Below are positions 18,422 through 26,913 of a stretch of DNA of 29,317 nt, piece after piece (the first letter of the stretch is position 1; every line of letters starts with the position of its first letter). The translations under genes were made by a program, and so were the position numbers. The stretch comes from a virus: positions 1 through 29,317 of IMG/VR virus record IMGVR_UViG_3300028925_005018; one strand, written 5' to 3'. The notes below the pieces were generated by a model, which did no database searches, was not told the origin of the DNA, and worked only from the letters and a program-made list of their open reading frames with translations.

Positions 18422-19383
18422 AATGGTCAGCAGAGGAAACAAATATAGTTAGACAGTATGAAAATACTGGTAAGAAAGCTTCTGATATTTATCAGCAGTT
18501 ATTTGCAAGTGGTTATGATCGTACCTTGAAAGCAGTTCGAAGAAAAATTGAGTCAATGCATTTAGGTAAGCCTTATAAAAACCTCGATATCAGTAACCTA
18601 CCGAAGATACTCATGTTAGATATTGAGACAACCCCTATACCAGTGTGGGCTTGGAGCTTAGGAAAGCAGTATGTACAGACTCACAGCATGATGAAAGACA
18701 GTGATGGAAAGGTTATAGACTGGTATGTCTTGAGTTGGTCGGCTAAATGGCTTTATGACGATGAAGTATTAAGTGATGTCCTAACATCAAAAGAAGCAAT
18801 AAGTAGAAATGACGAGAGAATACTAGAATCTGTTTGGAAACTTCTTGATGCAGCTGATATTATTATTGCTCATAATGGAGATAAATTTGATTTAAGAAAA
18901 CTAAAGGCAAGATTTCTTTCAAATGGTATTATGCCTCCAATGCCTTATAAAACGATAGATACATTAAAGGTTGCAAGGAAAGAGTTTGCGTTAACTTCTA
19001 ACAAGCAAGATTACATTACTAGATTGTTAGGTGTTGAAAAAAAGTTAGATACAGATTTCCAATTATGGATTGACTGTATGAATGGAGATACAGAAGCTTT
19101 AAAGAAAATGGAGAAATATAATAAGCATGATGTACTAGGTTTAGAGCAGATGTACTTAAAGCTTAGACCTTATATATCTGGACATCCTAATATAGCAGTA
19201 ATGATGGAAGAAAATGTATGTTCTTCTTGTGGTAGTGACTCATTAGACAGTGTTGGGAAGTATTACTATACTGGTTCAAGCAGATATGAGTTATATTACT
19301 GTAATGGCTGTATGTCTCCTCATATTAGAGGTAAGAACAATGTATCTGAAAAGAATATATTTATAAGGTCAACTGCTAAGTAA
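18418..19383 (+). CDS. DEDDy 3'-5' exonuclease with N-terminal Myb-like and C-terminal zinc-ribbon domains
   Basis: A protein of 321 residues. Residues 1-~52 (KWSAEETNIVRQYENTG ... RTLKAVRRKIESM) resemble a SANT/Myb-like or HTH DNA-binding helix set. The RNase H-like exonuclease follows: Exo I L-D-I-E-T (67-71; D68, E70), Exo II A-H-N-G-D-K-F-D (151-158) and Exo III Y234-N-K-H-D238. That order gives the DEDDy class. The C-terminus has a ribbon, C268-S-S-C271 and C295-N-G-C298. It probably trims DNA or RNA 3' ends. GGAG lies eight bases upstream. Its place just before the terminase genes may point to DNA processing or repair rather than polymerase proofreading. Confidence 0.85.
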   Translation: MKWSAEETNIVRQYENTGKKASDIYQQLFASGYDRTLKAVRRKIESMHLGKPYKNLDISNLPKILMLDIETTPIPVWAWSLGKQYVQTHSMMKDSDGKVIDWYVLSWSAKWLYDDEVLSDVLTSKEAISRNDERILESVWKLLDAADIIIAHNGDKFDLRKLKARFLSNGIMPPMPYKTIDTLKVARKEFALTSNKQDYITRLLGVEKKLDTDFQLWIDCMNGDTEALKKMEKYNKHDVLGLEQMYLKLRPYISGHPNIAVMMEENVCSSCGSDSLDSVGKYYYTGSSRYELYYCNGCMSPHIRGKNNVSEKNIFIRSTAK

Positions 19384-19385
19384 TC

Positions 19386-19414
19386 TTGACTTTATGTATA
19401 AAACAGCTTATATT
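19386..19414 (+). promoter_or_regulatory. Promoter for the terminase module
   Basis: TTGACT (19386-19391), 17 bases, TATATT (19409-19414). It lies in the 40-base gap after the exonuclease stop. The predicted start is near 19421, only about three bases before the ATG of the next gene, which has no Shine-Dalgarno site. This makes a near-leaderless transcript. Confidence 0.65.
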
Positions 19415-19423
19415 GAATAATAG

Positions 19424-20188
19424 ATGATTACTAGAAAAATAAAAAAAGTAAATCATCCTATTTATGAAAGTGTTAAAGAATTCCAGAGGTACAATCCTGA
19501 AGTTGATGTTGTCAGCAATTGGAGGAAAGGCACCGAGGGTAGCTGGGTAGTTTCAGACGATAGGCAAGTTTGTCAGGTTTTGAAACGCGGGGAGTTGCGA
19601 GCATCCGCTTCTAATAAAGTAATTAGAAATTATATCAGGATACCTCTGGGAACTTTTGTTTGCGATGAGAAAGTTAAGATAGAAGGAGAACCTAGAAAGA
19701 ATCTTTACTCATTTGGCTTGGCTAATAAAAGTGCTTATAGACACAAAATTGAGAAGAAAGAGACAACACAAAGAGAGTTTTTGTTTGCTCAGTTTGTGGC
19801 TAAGGGTGAGAATATAATAGATGCTTTCCTAAAAGCATACCCTACTAATAATCGTCGCTATGCGGAAGGTCAAGCCAAAATTTTATTAAAAGCAAAGAGG
19901 GTACAGAAATTGATAAGAGACGAAATAGATAAAGTGCTTGTGGATGCTGATATTACTCCTTTGTATCTCTTAGAGCAAATGAGATGCATTGTAGATAGTG
20001 GAGCTTCACAGGATAGAGATAAGATTCAAGCAATAAAGACCTTAATGCAAATCAGCGGAATGATGGATACTGAGAAGAGAACTGAGTCCGTTGCTGTATT
20101 CCAAGGATTTACAAAGGAGCAACTAGATGCAATCGGGTCAGGCGAAGTCAAGCAACTTGCAGCGGCTGAAAAAGAAGTTGAACTCTAA
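19424..20188 (+). CDS. terS: Terminase small subunit
   Basis: A protein of 254 residues. The middle (R-E-F-L-F-A-Q-F-V-A-K-G-E-N-I-I-D-A-F-L-K-A-Y-P) is the helix-turn-helix opening of Terminase_2/TerS proteins. A-K-I-L-L-K-x-x-R-V-Q-K-L-I follows, where family members read 'A..LL....V...I'. A further region (D-K-I-Q-A-I-K-T-L-M-Q-I-S-G-M) fits the oligomerisation helices. The N-terminal ~110 residues are extra. TerS recognises phage DNA and recruits the large subunit, which lies four genes downstream. The start is near-leaderless from its own promoter. Confidence 0.75.
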   Translation: MITRKIKKVNHPIYESVKEFQRYNPEVDVVSNWRKGTEGSWVVSDDRQVCQVLKRGELRASASNKVIRNYIRIPLGTFVCDEKVKIEGEPRKNLYSFGLANKSAYRHKIEKKETTQREFLFAQFVAKGENIIDAFLKAYPTNNRRYAEGQAKILLKAKRVQKLIRDEIDKVLVDADITPLYLLEQMRCIVDSGASQDRDKIQAIKTLMQISGMMDTEKRTESVAVFQGFTKEQLDAIGSGEVKQLAAAEKEVEL

Positions 20189-20351
20189 GAACTGCGATCT
20201 TTGCGGTTCTAAAATGTTTCCAACGGCTTTTATAATTCAAAACTTAGACAGTGATAATCTTTACGTGGAATGCGTAAACTGCCTTACTGTATATGATGAG
20301 AAGTTAGAGATAGATAGTGTCGGTTTACCAGAAATACATGGAGTGAGTTAA
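20127..20351 (+). CDS. Small zinc-ribbon protein, 74 residues
   Basis: A protein of 74 residues whose ATG lies inside the 3' end of terS, with a near-perfect AAAGGAG seven bases upstream, so the 62-base overlap is intended. A basic N-terminus precedes C-D-L-C (~24-27) and C-V-N-C (~51-54), the four ligands of a zinc ribbon. A hydrophobic acidic tail follows. The TAATG end couples to the next gene. It could assist terminase or transcription; not recognised. Confidence 0.75.
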   Translation: MQSGQAKSSNLQRLKKKLNSKNCDLCGSKMFPTAFIIQNLDSDNLYVECVNCLTVYDEKLEIDSVGLPEIHGVS

Positions 20352-20563
20352 TGAAAAAAGTTAATTTTAATTTAGAAATAGAAGTTCACAAGGATTTAAA
20401 AGATGAAATCTTAAAAGACTATGTCTCTAGTTATCTTATAAATCAAGAAACATTTGATGATTTTAGATTAAACATTATTGGAGGAAAAAACTATCCTGAA
20501 AATTTTGAGATAGGTTCTATCAAGTTTGATTTAAAAAAGAAAAAAGCAAAAGCTAAAAAATGA
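20351..20563 (+). CDS. Hypothetical protein, 70 residues
   Basis: A protein of 70 residues with GGAG six bases before its TAATG-coupled start. It alternates strands and helices (KVNFNLEIEVHKDLKDEILKD; DDFRLNIIGG; FEIGSIKFDL) and ends in a poly-basic tail (KKKKAKAKK). Its last codon overlaps the next ATG. Function unknown. Confidence 0.7.
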   Translation: MKKVNFNLEIEVHKDLKDEILKDYVSSYLINQETFDDFRLNIIGGKNYPENFEIGSIKFDLKKKKAKAKK

Positions 20564-20910
20564 AGTTAGCTGTATATGGAACATTGAGAAGTGGGAATGA
20601 AAATACAGGTATATTAGAAAACTCTTCATTGGTTTACCCAGGGCATCATACTTTTCCAGCAGTGATTCAGAATAATAATGGCTCTGGAACTGTAGTAGAG
20701 GTGCATACTGTAGATAAAGAAGACTTAGCTAGGTATGATATCTATGAGGGTGTTGATTCTGGTCTTTATAGGCGAGTAAAGGCGGATATTAAAATGGATA
20801 GTGGAGAAACAGAGAATGTTTGGGTGTATGTAGCTGGAGACGAATTGATGCAAAGAAGCAATTCTTTTAAAGTAATTCAAAGTGGAGATTGGTACAATAG
20901 AAAATTTTAA
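20560..20910 (+). CDS. Gamma-glutamylcyclotransferase-like protein (GGCT/AIG2 fold)
   Basis: A protein of 116 residues. It opens with M-K-L-A-V-Y-G-T-L-R-S-G, the family's substrate-binding YGTLR loop. It has L-A-R-Y-D-I-Y-E-G at ~57-65 holding the catalytic glutamate, followed by L-Y-R-R at ~70-73. These are the core signatures of GGCT/GGACT/AIG2 enzymes, which cyclise gamma-glutamyl groups to 5-oxoproline and release the amine or amino acid. It sits between small unknown genes and terL. Phage copies are known, but their substrates are not. Because an amidoligase and a glutaminase are encoded on the other strand, a link through gamma-glutamyl amides is attractive but inferred. Confidence 0.85.
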   Translation: MKLAVYGTLRSGNENTGILENSSLVYPGHHTFPAVIQNNNGSGTVVEVHTVDKEDLARYDIYEGVDSGLYRRVKADIKMDSGETENVWVYVAGDELMQRSNSFKVIQSGDWYNRKF

Positions 20911-22468
20911 CATAGTATCTAGCAATCTTTCTGAAAAAGAACGAGTTCTTAATATGGTATCCAAAGATTTGGTTGCTTTTGGACAACTGTTCTTACCTGA
21001 AGACTTTATGAAGAGTTCTCCAGCTCCATTTCATTATGAGGTTGGCAGTAAACTACTAACCAGAAGTTTAAGAAAGCTATGTATAGTTCTTCCTAGAGGA
21101 CATTCTAAGTCTACAATGGCTAAAGCAGCTTTACTTCATAGAATATACTTCAATCCTAAAGGCAAAAAAGAGTTTGCGGCTTGGGTATCTGAAGAACAAG
21201 GTCAGGCAGTAGATCACTTAAGGTATATAAAAAATCATATTGAATATAATAATGCATTAAATTATTATTTTGGAGATATGATGGGTAATAAGTGGACAGA
21301 GAAAGAGATAACTACTAGTCGTGGTGATAGGTTGATAGCTAAAGGAACAAGCCAGAGATTAAGAGGTAGGTCTGAACTAGGCACTAGATATACAAATATT
21401 ATACTTGATGACTTTGAATCTGAGTTAAACACTAAGACTCCAGACAGAAGAAGAGAAATTAAAGAGTGGTTGATGTCTACAGTTTATCCATCTCTTGAGG
21501 AATCAAAAGGAAATGAAGGTTCTATTTGGTTGATTGGTACTATTGTTCACTATGATTCTGCTTTACAGGTTATATATGATGGGTACTTAGAGGCTAAGAA
21601 TAAAAAAGAAGAGTATACGTGGGATGTTATTTTTCATAGAGTATTAGAGGATGGTAAACCATTATGGGAATCTTATTTTAATAAAACAAAGATTAACCAG
21701 ATAAGAAAAGATTATGAGAATGTAGGTCAATTACATAAGTTTGCTCAAGAGTACATGAATGACGCTAGAGACCTAGCAACTGCTAAGTTTAAAATTGATA
21801 AATTGCAACATCATGATTATGAATTTGTATCAGGAAACAATCAAGCTTATATAAGAGATAATGATAAAGTAATTCCAGTAAATGTCTATCTAGGAGTTGA
21901 CTTAGCTTACGAATCAAGTGCTCATCATGATTTTCAAGTTATAATGGTAACAGCTGTAGATAGTGAAAAGAATTTTTATATATTAGATTATTACCATGAG
22001 CATCTTCCTTTGTACGAAATGCCTAAAAAAATATTTGAATATGCTAAAAAATATTCACCAGTTAGAAGAGTTAATGTTGAGCACGTTGGAGCTCAAGGAA
22101 TTATAAAAGACGCTGTTAATAAAATGGGTGGATTTGATAGAAAGATGGCGCCAGGTATTGCAAGAGGTGTCAGACCTCCTTCTGGAATTAAGAAAGAAGA
22201 CAGATTGGAGTCTGGGTTATGTCCGATTGTTAATAGAGGAAAATTGTTCCATAGAAAAATACATCAAGAGATAGTAGATGAGATGTTTCACTTTCCAAAA
22301 GGAAAGAACGATGACTTGCTTGATGGTCTTTGGTATTCAATAATAAATGCAAGATCTCCTCTTAGTAAAAGCTTTAGTTCGGATAAATTTGAAGCTGAAA
22401 AATCAGATAAACGCAAAGAATCAAAGAAATCTATTATAAGAAGCTGGATTACTGGACAAAGAACTTAA
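20882..22468 (+). CDS. terL: Terminase large subunit
   Basis: A protein of 528 residues. The ATPase holds L-P-R-G-H-S-K-S-T (70-78, Walker A of the terminase type) and I-I-L-D-D-F-E (173-179, Walker B plus catalytic glutamate). The RNase H-like nuclease starts with L-G-V-D-L-A-Y at ~337-343 (metal ligand D340), continues with H-V-G-A-Q-G-I-I-K-D and closes with N-D-D-L-L-D-G-L. It pumps DNA into the prohead and cuts it. The listed start is GTG 20882, inside the preceding gene and without a good site. GGAG at 20884-20887 would suit a later near-cognate start, and ATG 20954 is the first ATG, so the exact N-terminus is open. Confidence 0.93.
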   Translation: MEIGTIENFNIVSSNLSEKERVLNMVSKDLVAFGQLFLPEDFMKSSPAPFHYEVGSKLLTRSLRKLCIVLPRGHSKSTMAKAALLHRIYFNPKGKKEFAAWVSEEQGQAVDHLRYIKNHIEYNNALNYYFGDMMGNKWTEKEITTSRGDRLIAKGTSQRLRGRSELGTRYTNIILDDFESELNTKTPDRRREIKEWLMSTVYPSLEESKGNEGSIWLIGTIVHYDSALQVIYDGYLEAKNKKEEYTWDVIFHRVLEDGKPLWESYFNKTKINQIRKDYENVGQLHKFAQEYMNDARDLATAKFKIDKLQHHDYEFVSGNNQAYIRDNDKVIPVNVYLGVDLAYESSAHHDFQVIMVTAVDSEKNFYILDYYHEHLPLYEMPKKIFEYAKKYSPVRRVNVEHVGAQGIIKDAVNKMGGFDRKMAPGIARGVRPPSGIKKEDRLESGLCPIVNRGKLFHRKIHQEIVDEMFHFPKGKNDDLLDGLWYSIINARSPLSKSFSSDKFEAEKSDKRKESKKSIIRSWITGQRT

Positions 22469-22474
22469 AAGTAC

Positions 22475-22503
22475 TTGACAAATAGTGCATATTGTGTTAT
22501 ATT
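22475..22503 (+). promoter_or_regulatory. Extended -10 promoter for portal and head genes
   Basis: TTGACA (22475-22480), 17 bases, TATATT (22498-22503), with TGT directly before the -10 (an extended -10 TGn). It is the best promoter in the window. The predicted start is about 22510, giving a 22-base leader that holds AAGGAG. It lies in the only gap between terL and portal. Confidence 0.8.
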
Positions 22504-22518
22504 ATATATATAGATACC

Positions 22519-22534
22519 AAGGAGTCGCAAAATT
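22519..22534 (+). promoter_or_regulatory. Ribosome binding site and AUU start of the portal gene
   Basis: AAGGAG at 22519-22524, seven bases, then ATT at 22532-22534 in the portal frame. No ATG, GTG, TTG or CTG occurs in this frame between the upstream stop (22511-22513) and ATG 22688, although the codons in between read as conserved-looking portal sequence. The spacing is ideal for initiation at ATT. Confidence 0.7.
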
Positions 22535-24547
22535 AACTACGTAGAAACTTTTGCCGAGCATGAAGATGCTCAGGCTAACAGAGAATTATGGAGAAGATGG
22601 AGAGATGCCAGGGCTAACTGGGAAGTAGAATCTAGAGATGCCATTGATTTTGTATTAGGCAATCATTATTCTGCTGAAGAATCAGAAATGCTTCAATCAG
22701 TTGGTCAAGGTGATTTTATTATAGATAGAGTTTATGCTGCTGTAGATAAACTCAAGTCTTTGTTAACGTCTAGAAATCCTAAGTTCTCTGCTGTTGCAAG
22801 AGAGGACTCTGATTATAAGTTAGCTAATGTCTGGCGTACTATATTAGAGTACGTATGGGATATCTCTGATTGCAATACTCATTTTAAACAAGTAGTGCAT
22901 GATTATTCTGTTGCAGGGATTGGTTATTTTTATGTTTATGTAGACCCAGAATCGGATTATGGAAGAGGTGATGTTAAAGTTACAGGCATAAATCCTTTTC
23001 GTGTTTATATAGACCCAGCTTCAAGAGATAGATATAATGCAGACTCTGCTTCTATGATACTATCTACTATTTTAACTAAGGAGCAACTCCTTGGATTATA
23101 CCCACAACTTGAAGAAATAATAGATAACATAGATAGTTCCACAGATGAAGAAGATTATCCCTCCTCAAAAAAGAAAAACTCATCTTCTTCTTTTACGCCT
23201 GATGTGGTTAAAGATTATGATCGCGGTGGTTACCAGAAATACAGGATTTTGGAGAGGTTTGAAAAAATTAAAGTTCCTTATTATAGATTATTTAACAAGG
23301 AAACACAAGAAGAGAAGATAATAGATTTAGATTCATTTCAAAAGATTCTATCTGAAAACTCTCATTTGATAGAATCGGGACTGGTAGAAGCAGTTGAAGT
23401 TCTACAGACGCGCGTGCGACAAGTTGCTACTGTAGGGCAAATTCTATTATACGAGCAAGTGCTCAACACTGATGTGTATCCCATTGTGCCAGTCCCAAAC
23501 ATTTGGACTAATACTCCATACCCTAAATCAGATGTAAGTAAAGTAAAAGACTCTCAAAGATTAATTAATAAATTATTTTCTCTTACATTAAGTCATGCAC
23601 AAGCCTCAGCTGGTCTAAAACTATTAGTTCCAGAAGGTAGTGTAGATGATGTAGGGCAGTTAGAAAGAGATTGGGCTAATCCAAATGCGGTTATTGAATA
23701 TAATCCTGAGTTTGGTGAGCCACACTTTCCAGCACCTCAACCATTAGCATCAGAGTTCTATGGTTTAATTTCTAGAGTAGAGCACTACATAGATTTAAAT
23801 TTTGGCATTTCAGAATTAATGCAAGGATTTAGGTCTGGGACTCCAGATACAGCTAGAGGAACTTATATGCTCCAGGAGATGGGAGAAACAAGAGGGCGTT
23901 CTAAGCTCAAAGATATAGAGGGAAGCCTTGATGTTCTTGGAAAAGTAGTATATAACTTTTGTAAGGGACATTACGGATTTAAAAAGACTTTTAGAATCGT
24001 GCAACCAAACAATGACATAACTGAATTTACCGTTAACAATAGAATGTATGACGATAAATCTAAAGAGTTAATGTCTATTGAGAATGATATTTCTCTTGGA
24101 CAGCACGATATTAGAATAATATCAGGTTCAACGCTACCATCTAATAAGATGGCTGAGTACAATATGTATTTAGATGCTTATAAGTTGGGCTTGGTAGACG
24201 ACGTCGAGGTTCTAAAGAAAACAGAAATCTATGACAAAGAAGGTGTCTTGCAACGGAAAGGTGCTATGAGTCAGATGAAAGGTTACATTGAACAGCTTGA
24301 AGAGCAGGTTAAGAAACTAAGTGGTGATTTGCAAACGTCAGAACGTGAAGCAGTAAATGCTAAAAAACAAACCATTACTCAGAAATTCAAGACTGGATTA
24401 GATTCAGTTCTTGGTGATATAAAAGATAAAGAAAGAAAAAATCTGAACAAGCTAGAGAATGTAATTGATAAAGCTGATTTGCAGGCTAAGTATGGTCAAA
24501 AGCAAAGACAAGGCGTACAGGGTGCCGAAGAAGGCGTTGAAGGTTAA
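22532..24547 (+). CDS. Portal protein, probable AUU start
   Basis: A protein of 671 residues when read from ATT 22532. Starting at ATG 22688 would drop about 52 residues that look fully coding (ELWRRWRDARANWEVESRDA, then FVLGNHYS). The body has the layout of large phage portals: wing and clip regions with V-I-D-P-A-S-R-D-like stretches (here V-Y-I-D-P-A-S-R), a tunnel-helix region with M-Q-G-F-R-S-G-T-P-D-T-A-R-G-T, and a C-terminal coiled coil (IEQLEEQVKKLSGDLQ) ending Gly/Glu-rich. It forms the dodecameric ring through which terminase packages DNA. It follows terL and has its own promoter. Confidence 0.88.
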   Translation: MNYVETFAEHEDAQANRELWRRWRDARANWEVESRDAIDFVLGNHYSAEESEMLQSVGQGDFIIDRVYAAVDKLKSLLTSRNPKFSAVAREDSDYKLANVWRTILEYVWDISDCNTHFKQVVHDYSVAGIGYFYVYVDPESDYGRGDVKVTGINPFRVYIDPASRDRYNADSASMILSTILTKEQLLGLYPQLEEIIDNIDSSTDEEDYPSSKKKNSSSSFTPDVVKDYDRGGYQKYRILERFEKIKVPYYRLFNKETQEEKIIDLDSFQKILSENSHLIESGLVEAVEVLQTRVRQVATVGQILLYEQVLNTDVYPIVPVPNIWTNTPYPKSDVSKVKDSQRLINKLFSLTLSHAQASAGLKLLVPEGSVDDVGQLERDWANPNAVIEYNPEFGEPHFPAPQPLASEFYGLISRVEHYIDLNFGISELMQGFRSGTPDTARGTYMLQEMGETRGRSKLKDIEGSLDVLGKVVYNFCKGHYGFKKTFRIVQPNNDITEFTVNNRMYDDKSKELMSIENDISLGQHDIRIISGSTLPSNKMAEYNMYLDAYKLGLVDDVEVLKKTEIYDKEGVLQRKGAMSQMKGYIEQLEEQVKKLSGDLQTSEREAVNAKKQTITQKFKTGLDSVLGDIKDKERKNLNKLENVIDKADLQAKYGQKQRQGVQGAEEGVEG

Positions 24548-24625
24548 CAAATAGAGTCAAGCTTACCTTAAGGGATATCAAACGGTATCGCCCAATTAAA
24601 GAGTAAAGAGATTCGGAAGGAATAA

Positions 24626-25501
24626 ATGGAAAACCAGAAAACAGAACAAGTAGGAAAAACTTATGAGGATAAGTTAGTTGAAGATCGTCAAGGAATTGAT
24701 ATATCAATGCCAGACGTAGAAGTAGTTAGTAAAGAATTTCCAGCAAATGAAGATCTAGAAGCTCAAGGCGAAGGTCTTGATAGGGCTCCTAGCGTTATTA
24801 GTGCTGAAGGTAATGAAGAAAATATTGATTATGGTACTGATTGGGAAAATGAAACTAAAAAATTCCAATCTATGTATGATAAACAAAAATCTGAGTACGA
24901 CTCTTTACAATCTCAAGTTCAACAAATGGAACCTCTAAAACAATTGCAAAATGTTTTAGAATCTAGACCTGACGTAGTTCAAGCTATACAGGAAAGATTA
25001 CAAGGAAAGCCTACTGCTAACAATGAAACTATTCAACCTGATAATCAAGTTGATGAAGCTTCATTTGACCCATGGGAAGCCTATTACAAGTCCGACTCTC
25101 CCTCGTTTAAATTACGAGAAGAGAAGGAAACGGCTTTGGTTAACAAAGCAGTCACCGAACAGATGGCTGGTATCCAAAGTCAAGTTGCTATGCAAAATTT
25201 AAAAGGTGAGTTAAAGTCTAAGTATGGTATGGAAAATGATAGTGAAGTAAATGAATTTATTGATTTTGCAATGACTCCTAGAGATCAATTGCCTGTCGAC
25301 TTTCTAATTAATGTTTATCGACAGTTTTACAATAAAGGCGTTAACGCCCCTTCATCTGAAAATATACAAGCTGTGACTAATACTCAAGCTATGCCAAAGT
25401 CAGCTGGCGTTTTACAAGGCGGTGAGCCTAGCGTAAAAAGTGAAGTTGATGTTTCTTGGGATAGAATCTTAAAAGCTGGCAACTCAGGAAGATTACTTTA
25501 A
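24626..25501 (+). CDS. Capsid scaffolding protein
   Basis: A protein of 291 residues, acidic and glutamine-rich, directly before the major capsid gene. The middle is coiled coil (SMYDKQKSEYDSLQSQVQQM; LKQLQNVLESRP). A conserved-looking segment F-D-P-W-E-A-Y-Y-K-S-D-S-P-S-F follows, a form often seen in scaffold-like proteins of marine phages. There is a disordered Gln/Asn/Pro region after it. The C-terminus is short and basic. No protease motif is seen, so it should act as a pure scaffold. AAGGAATAA precedes ATG. The 78-base gap upstream holds only a weak hairpin. Confidence 0.75.
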   Translation: MENQKTEQVGKTYEDKLVEDRQGIDISMPDVEVVSKEFPANEDLEAQGEGLDRAPSVISAEGNEENIDYGTDWENETKKFQSMYDKQKSEYDSLQSQVQQMEPLKQLQNVLESRPDVVQAIQERLQGKPTANNETIQPDNQVDEASFDPWEAYYKSDSPSFKLREEKETALVNKAVTEQMAGIQSQVAMQNLKGELKSKYGMENDSEVNEFIDFAMTPRDQLPVDFLINVYRQFYNKGVNAPSSENIQAVTNTQAMPKSAGVLQGGEPSVKSEVDVSWDRILKAGNSGRLL

Positions 25502-25530
25502 AATAAAAAAAATAACGGAGGTTATTAAAA

Positions 25531-26913
25531 ATGGCTATTACACAGGGAACTAAACTCTCTAGTAATATTACGGCTGCAGCAACTAGTGCTGGCGTAGGTC
25601 AAGCTCCTGATAGAAGACGGTTATACGATTTTAGTGATCGAGTTGCTGAATTGGCTCCCGAAGAATCACCATTCTTCGTATACTTGTCTCAGGTTGCAAA
25701 AAACCCTACAGATGATTCTGTCTTTCGTTTCTTAGAAAATCGTTCTAAGATTGATTGGACTAGTCGTAATTTTAAAATTGATTTAGCTGGACACGTTAAC
25801 GGTGGCAGTACAGTAGCAGCTGGAAGCTCTTATGCTTTTACAGTTGATGCTAGTAGTGTTTCAGTTGACTGGCTAATAAAAGGAATGGTTTTTGCAGTAA
25901 ATACAACTACTGGCGCGGAAACAGCTGGCTATGCTCAAACTCTAGTAAGAGTTGAGACGGCAGTTACTGATAACGGAAGCGACAGTTCATTTACTGGAAA
26001 AATTATTGACGTTTCAAATGCAAACGTAACTGGATATAATATTATATCTGACGATGATGATTGTCAGGTTATTGGCACAGCATTTGCTGAAGGCTCTGCC
26101 TCTCCAGATGTTTGGTCAGGTGAGATTGAGGATGACTATGGTTATACTCAAATCTTTAAAACTGCTTGTGAACTTTCTAACACAGCAATTGCAACTCGCT
26201 ATCGCGGATATGCAAACGAGTTTGAACGCATTTGGGCGACTAAACTTCGTGAGCATAAAGTTGATATTGAACGTGCAATGTTGTTTGGACAAAAAGCAAG
26301 AGTTGGTGGTATCCAGTATAGTGAAGGGCTTGTTGGGCATATTGTAAAGAATGCTAATCCAACTGCTAATGATGCAGCTCTTGCATATACAAGTGGAGCA
26401 CCTTACTATCGTAGCGTTGCTCAAAGTGAAATGACTTATGACCGCCTATTAGGCGACTTAGAAGTTATCTTTGATCCAGCTCGCGGTGGTTCATCAGACA
26501 GGCTAGTGCTTGCTTCTCTTCCAGTTATAACATTCTTTAACAAATTAGGTGATGGTGCTTTCATGGATGCTTCCATGGGTTCTGCTGCTAACATGGTTAA
26601 TCGTTATAACTTTCAAGAAAGAGAAGGTGCTTTTGGTCATAAAATTATGACTATTGATACCGTTCACGGTACAATGCACTTAGTAAAAGAACCATTATTT
26701 AGAGGTCAAGCTTCTGGATTCATGCTTATGGCTGATATGAGCAAATGTCAATATCGCCCATTAGTTGGAAACGGTTTAAATCGTGATACTCATATTATTA
26801 CTAACGTACAGAACTCTGACGAGGACTTGCGTAAGGATATGATTGTTACGGAAGCTGGTCTTGAAATTACACTTCCAGAGAGCCATGCTCTTTTTGAAGT
26901 GGAAGCAGCGTAA
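25531..26913 (+). CDS. Major capsid protein (HK97 fold, SU10/DUF5309-like)
   Basis: A protein of 460 residues with an excellent GGAGG site nine bases before ATG. The N-terminus (R-R-L-Y-D-F-S-D-R-V-A-E-L-A-P-E-E-S-P-F) and the spine-helix region (ELSNTAIATRYRGYANEFER, then K-x-x-E-H-K-V-D-I-E-R-A-M-L-F-G) are typical of SU10-type/DUF5309 capsid proteins. Later blocks (V-L-A-S-L-P-V-I-T-F-F-N; I-M-T-I-D-T-V-H-G-T) are consistent. Position after scaffold and codon use unlike its neighbours (more GCT/GGT, a highly expressed pattern) support it. An inserted Ser/Thr/Gly-rich stretch at ~85-170 may be an extra surface domain. Confidence 0.88.
   Translation: MAITQGTKLSSNITAAATSAGVGQAPDRRRLYDFSDRVAELAPEESPFFVYLSQVAKNPTDDSVFRFLENRSKIDWTSRNFKIDLAGHVNGGSTVAAGSSYAFTVDASSVSVDWLIKGMVFAVNTTTGAETAGYAQTLVRVETAVTDNGSDSSFTGKIIDVSNANVTGYNIISDDDDCQVIGTAFAEGSASPDVWSGEIEDDYGYTQIFKTACELSNTAIATRYRGYANEFERIWATKLREHKVDIERAMLFGQKARVGGIQYSEGLVGHIVKNANPTANDAALAYTSGAPYYRSVAQSEMTYDRLLGDLEVIFDPARGGSSDRLVLASLPVITFFNKLGDGAFMDASMGSAANMVNRYNFQEREGAFGHKIMTIDTVHGTMHLVKEPLFRGQASGFMLMADMSKCQYRPLVGNGLNRDTHIITNVQNSDEDLRKDMIVTEAGLEITLPESHALFEVEAA

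Noticed and set aside
26054-26424. Frames of 97 (plus) and 102 (minus) residues inside the major capsid gene
   Set aside because: The capsid frame is continuous and motif-bearing here; the others are shadows in alternative frames.
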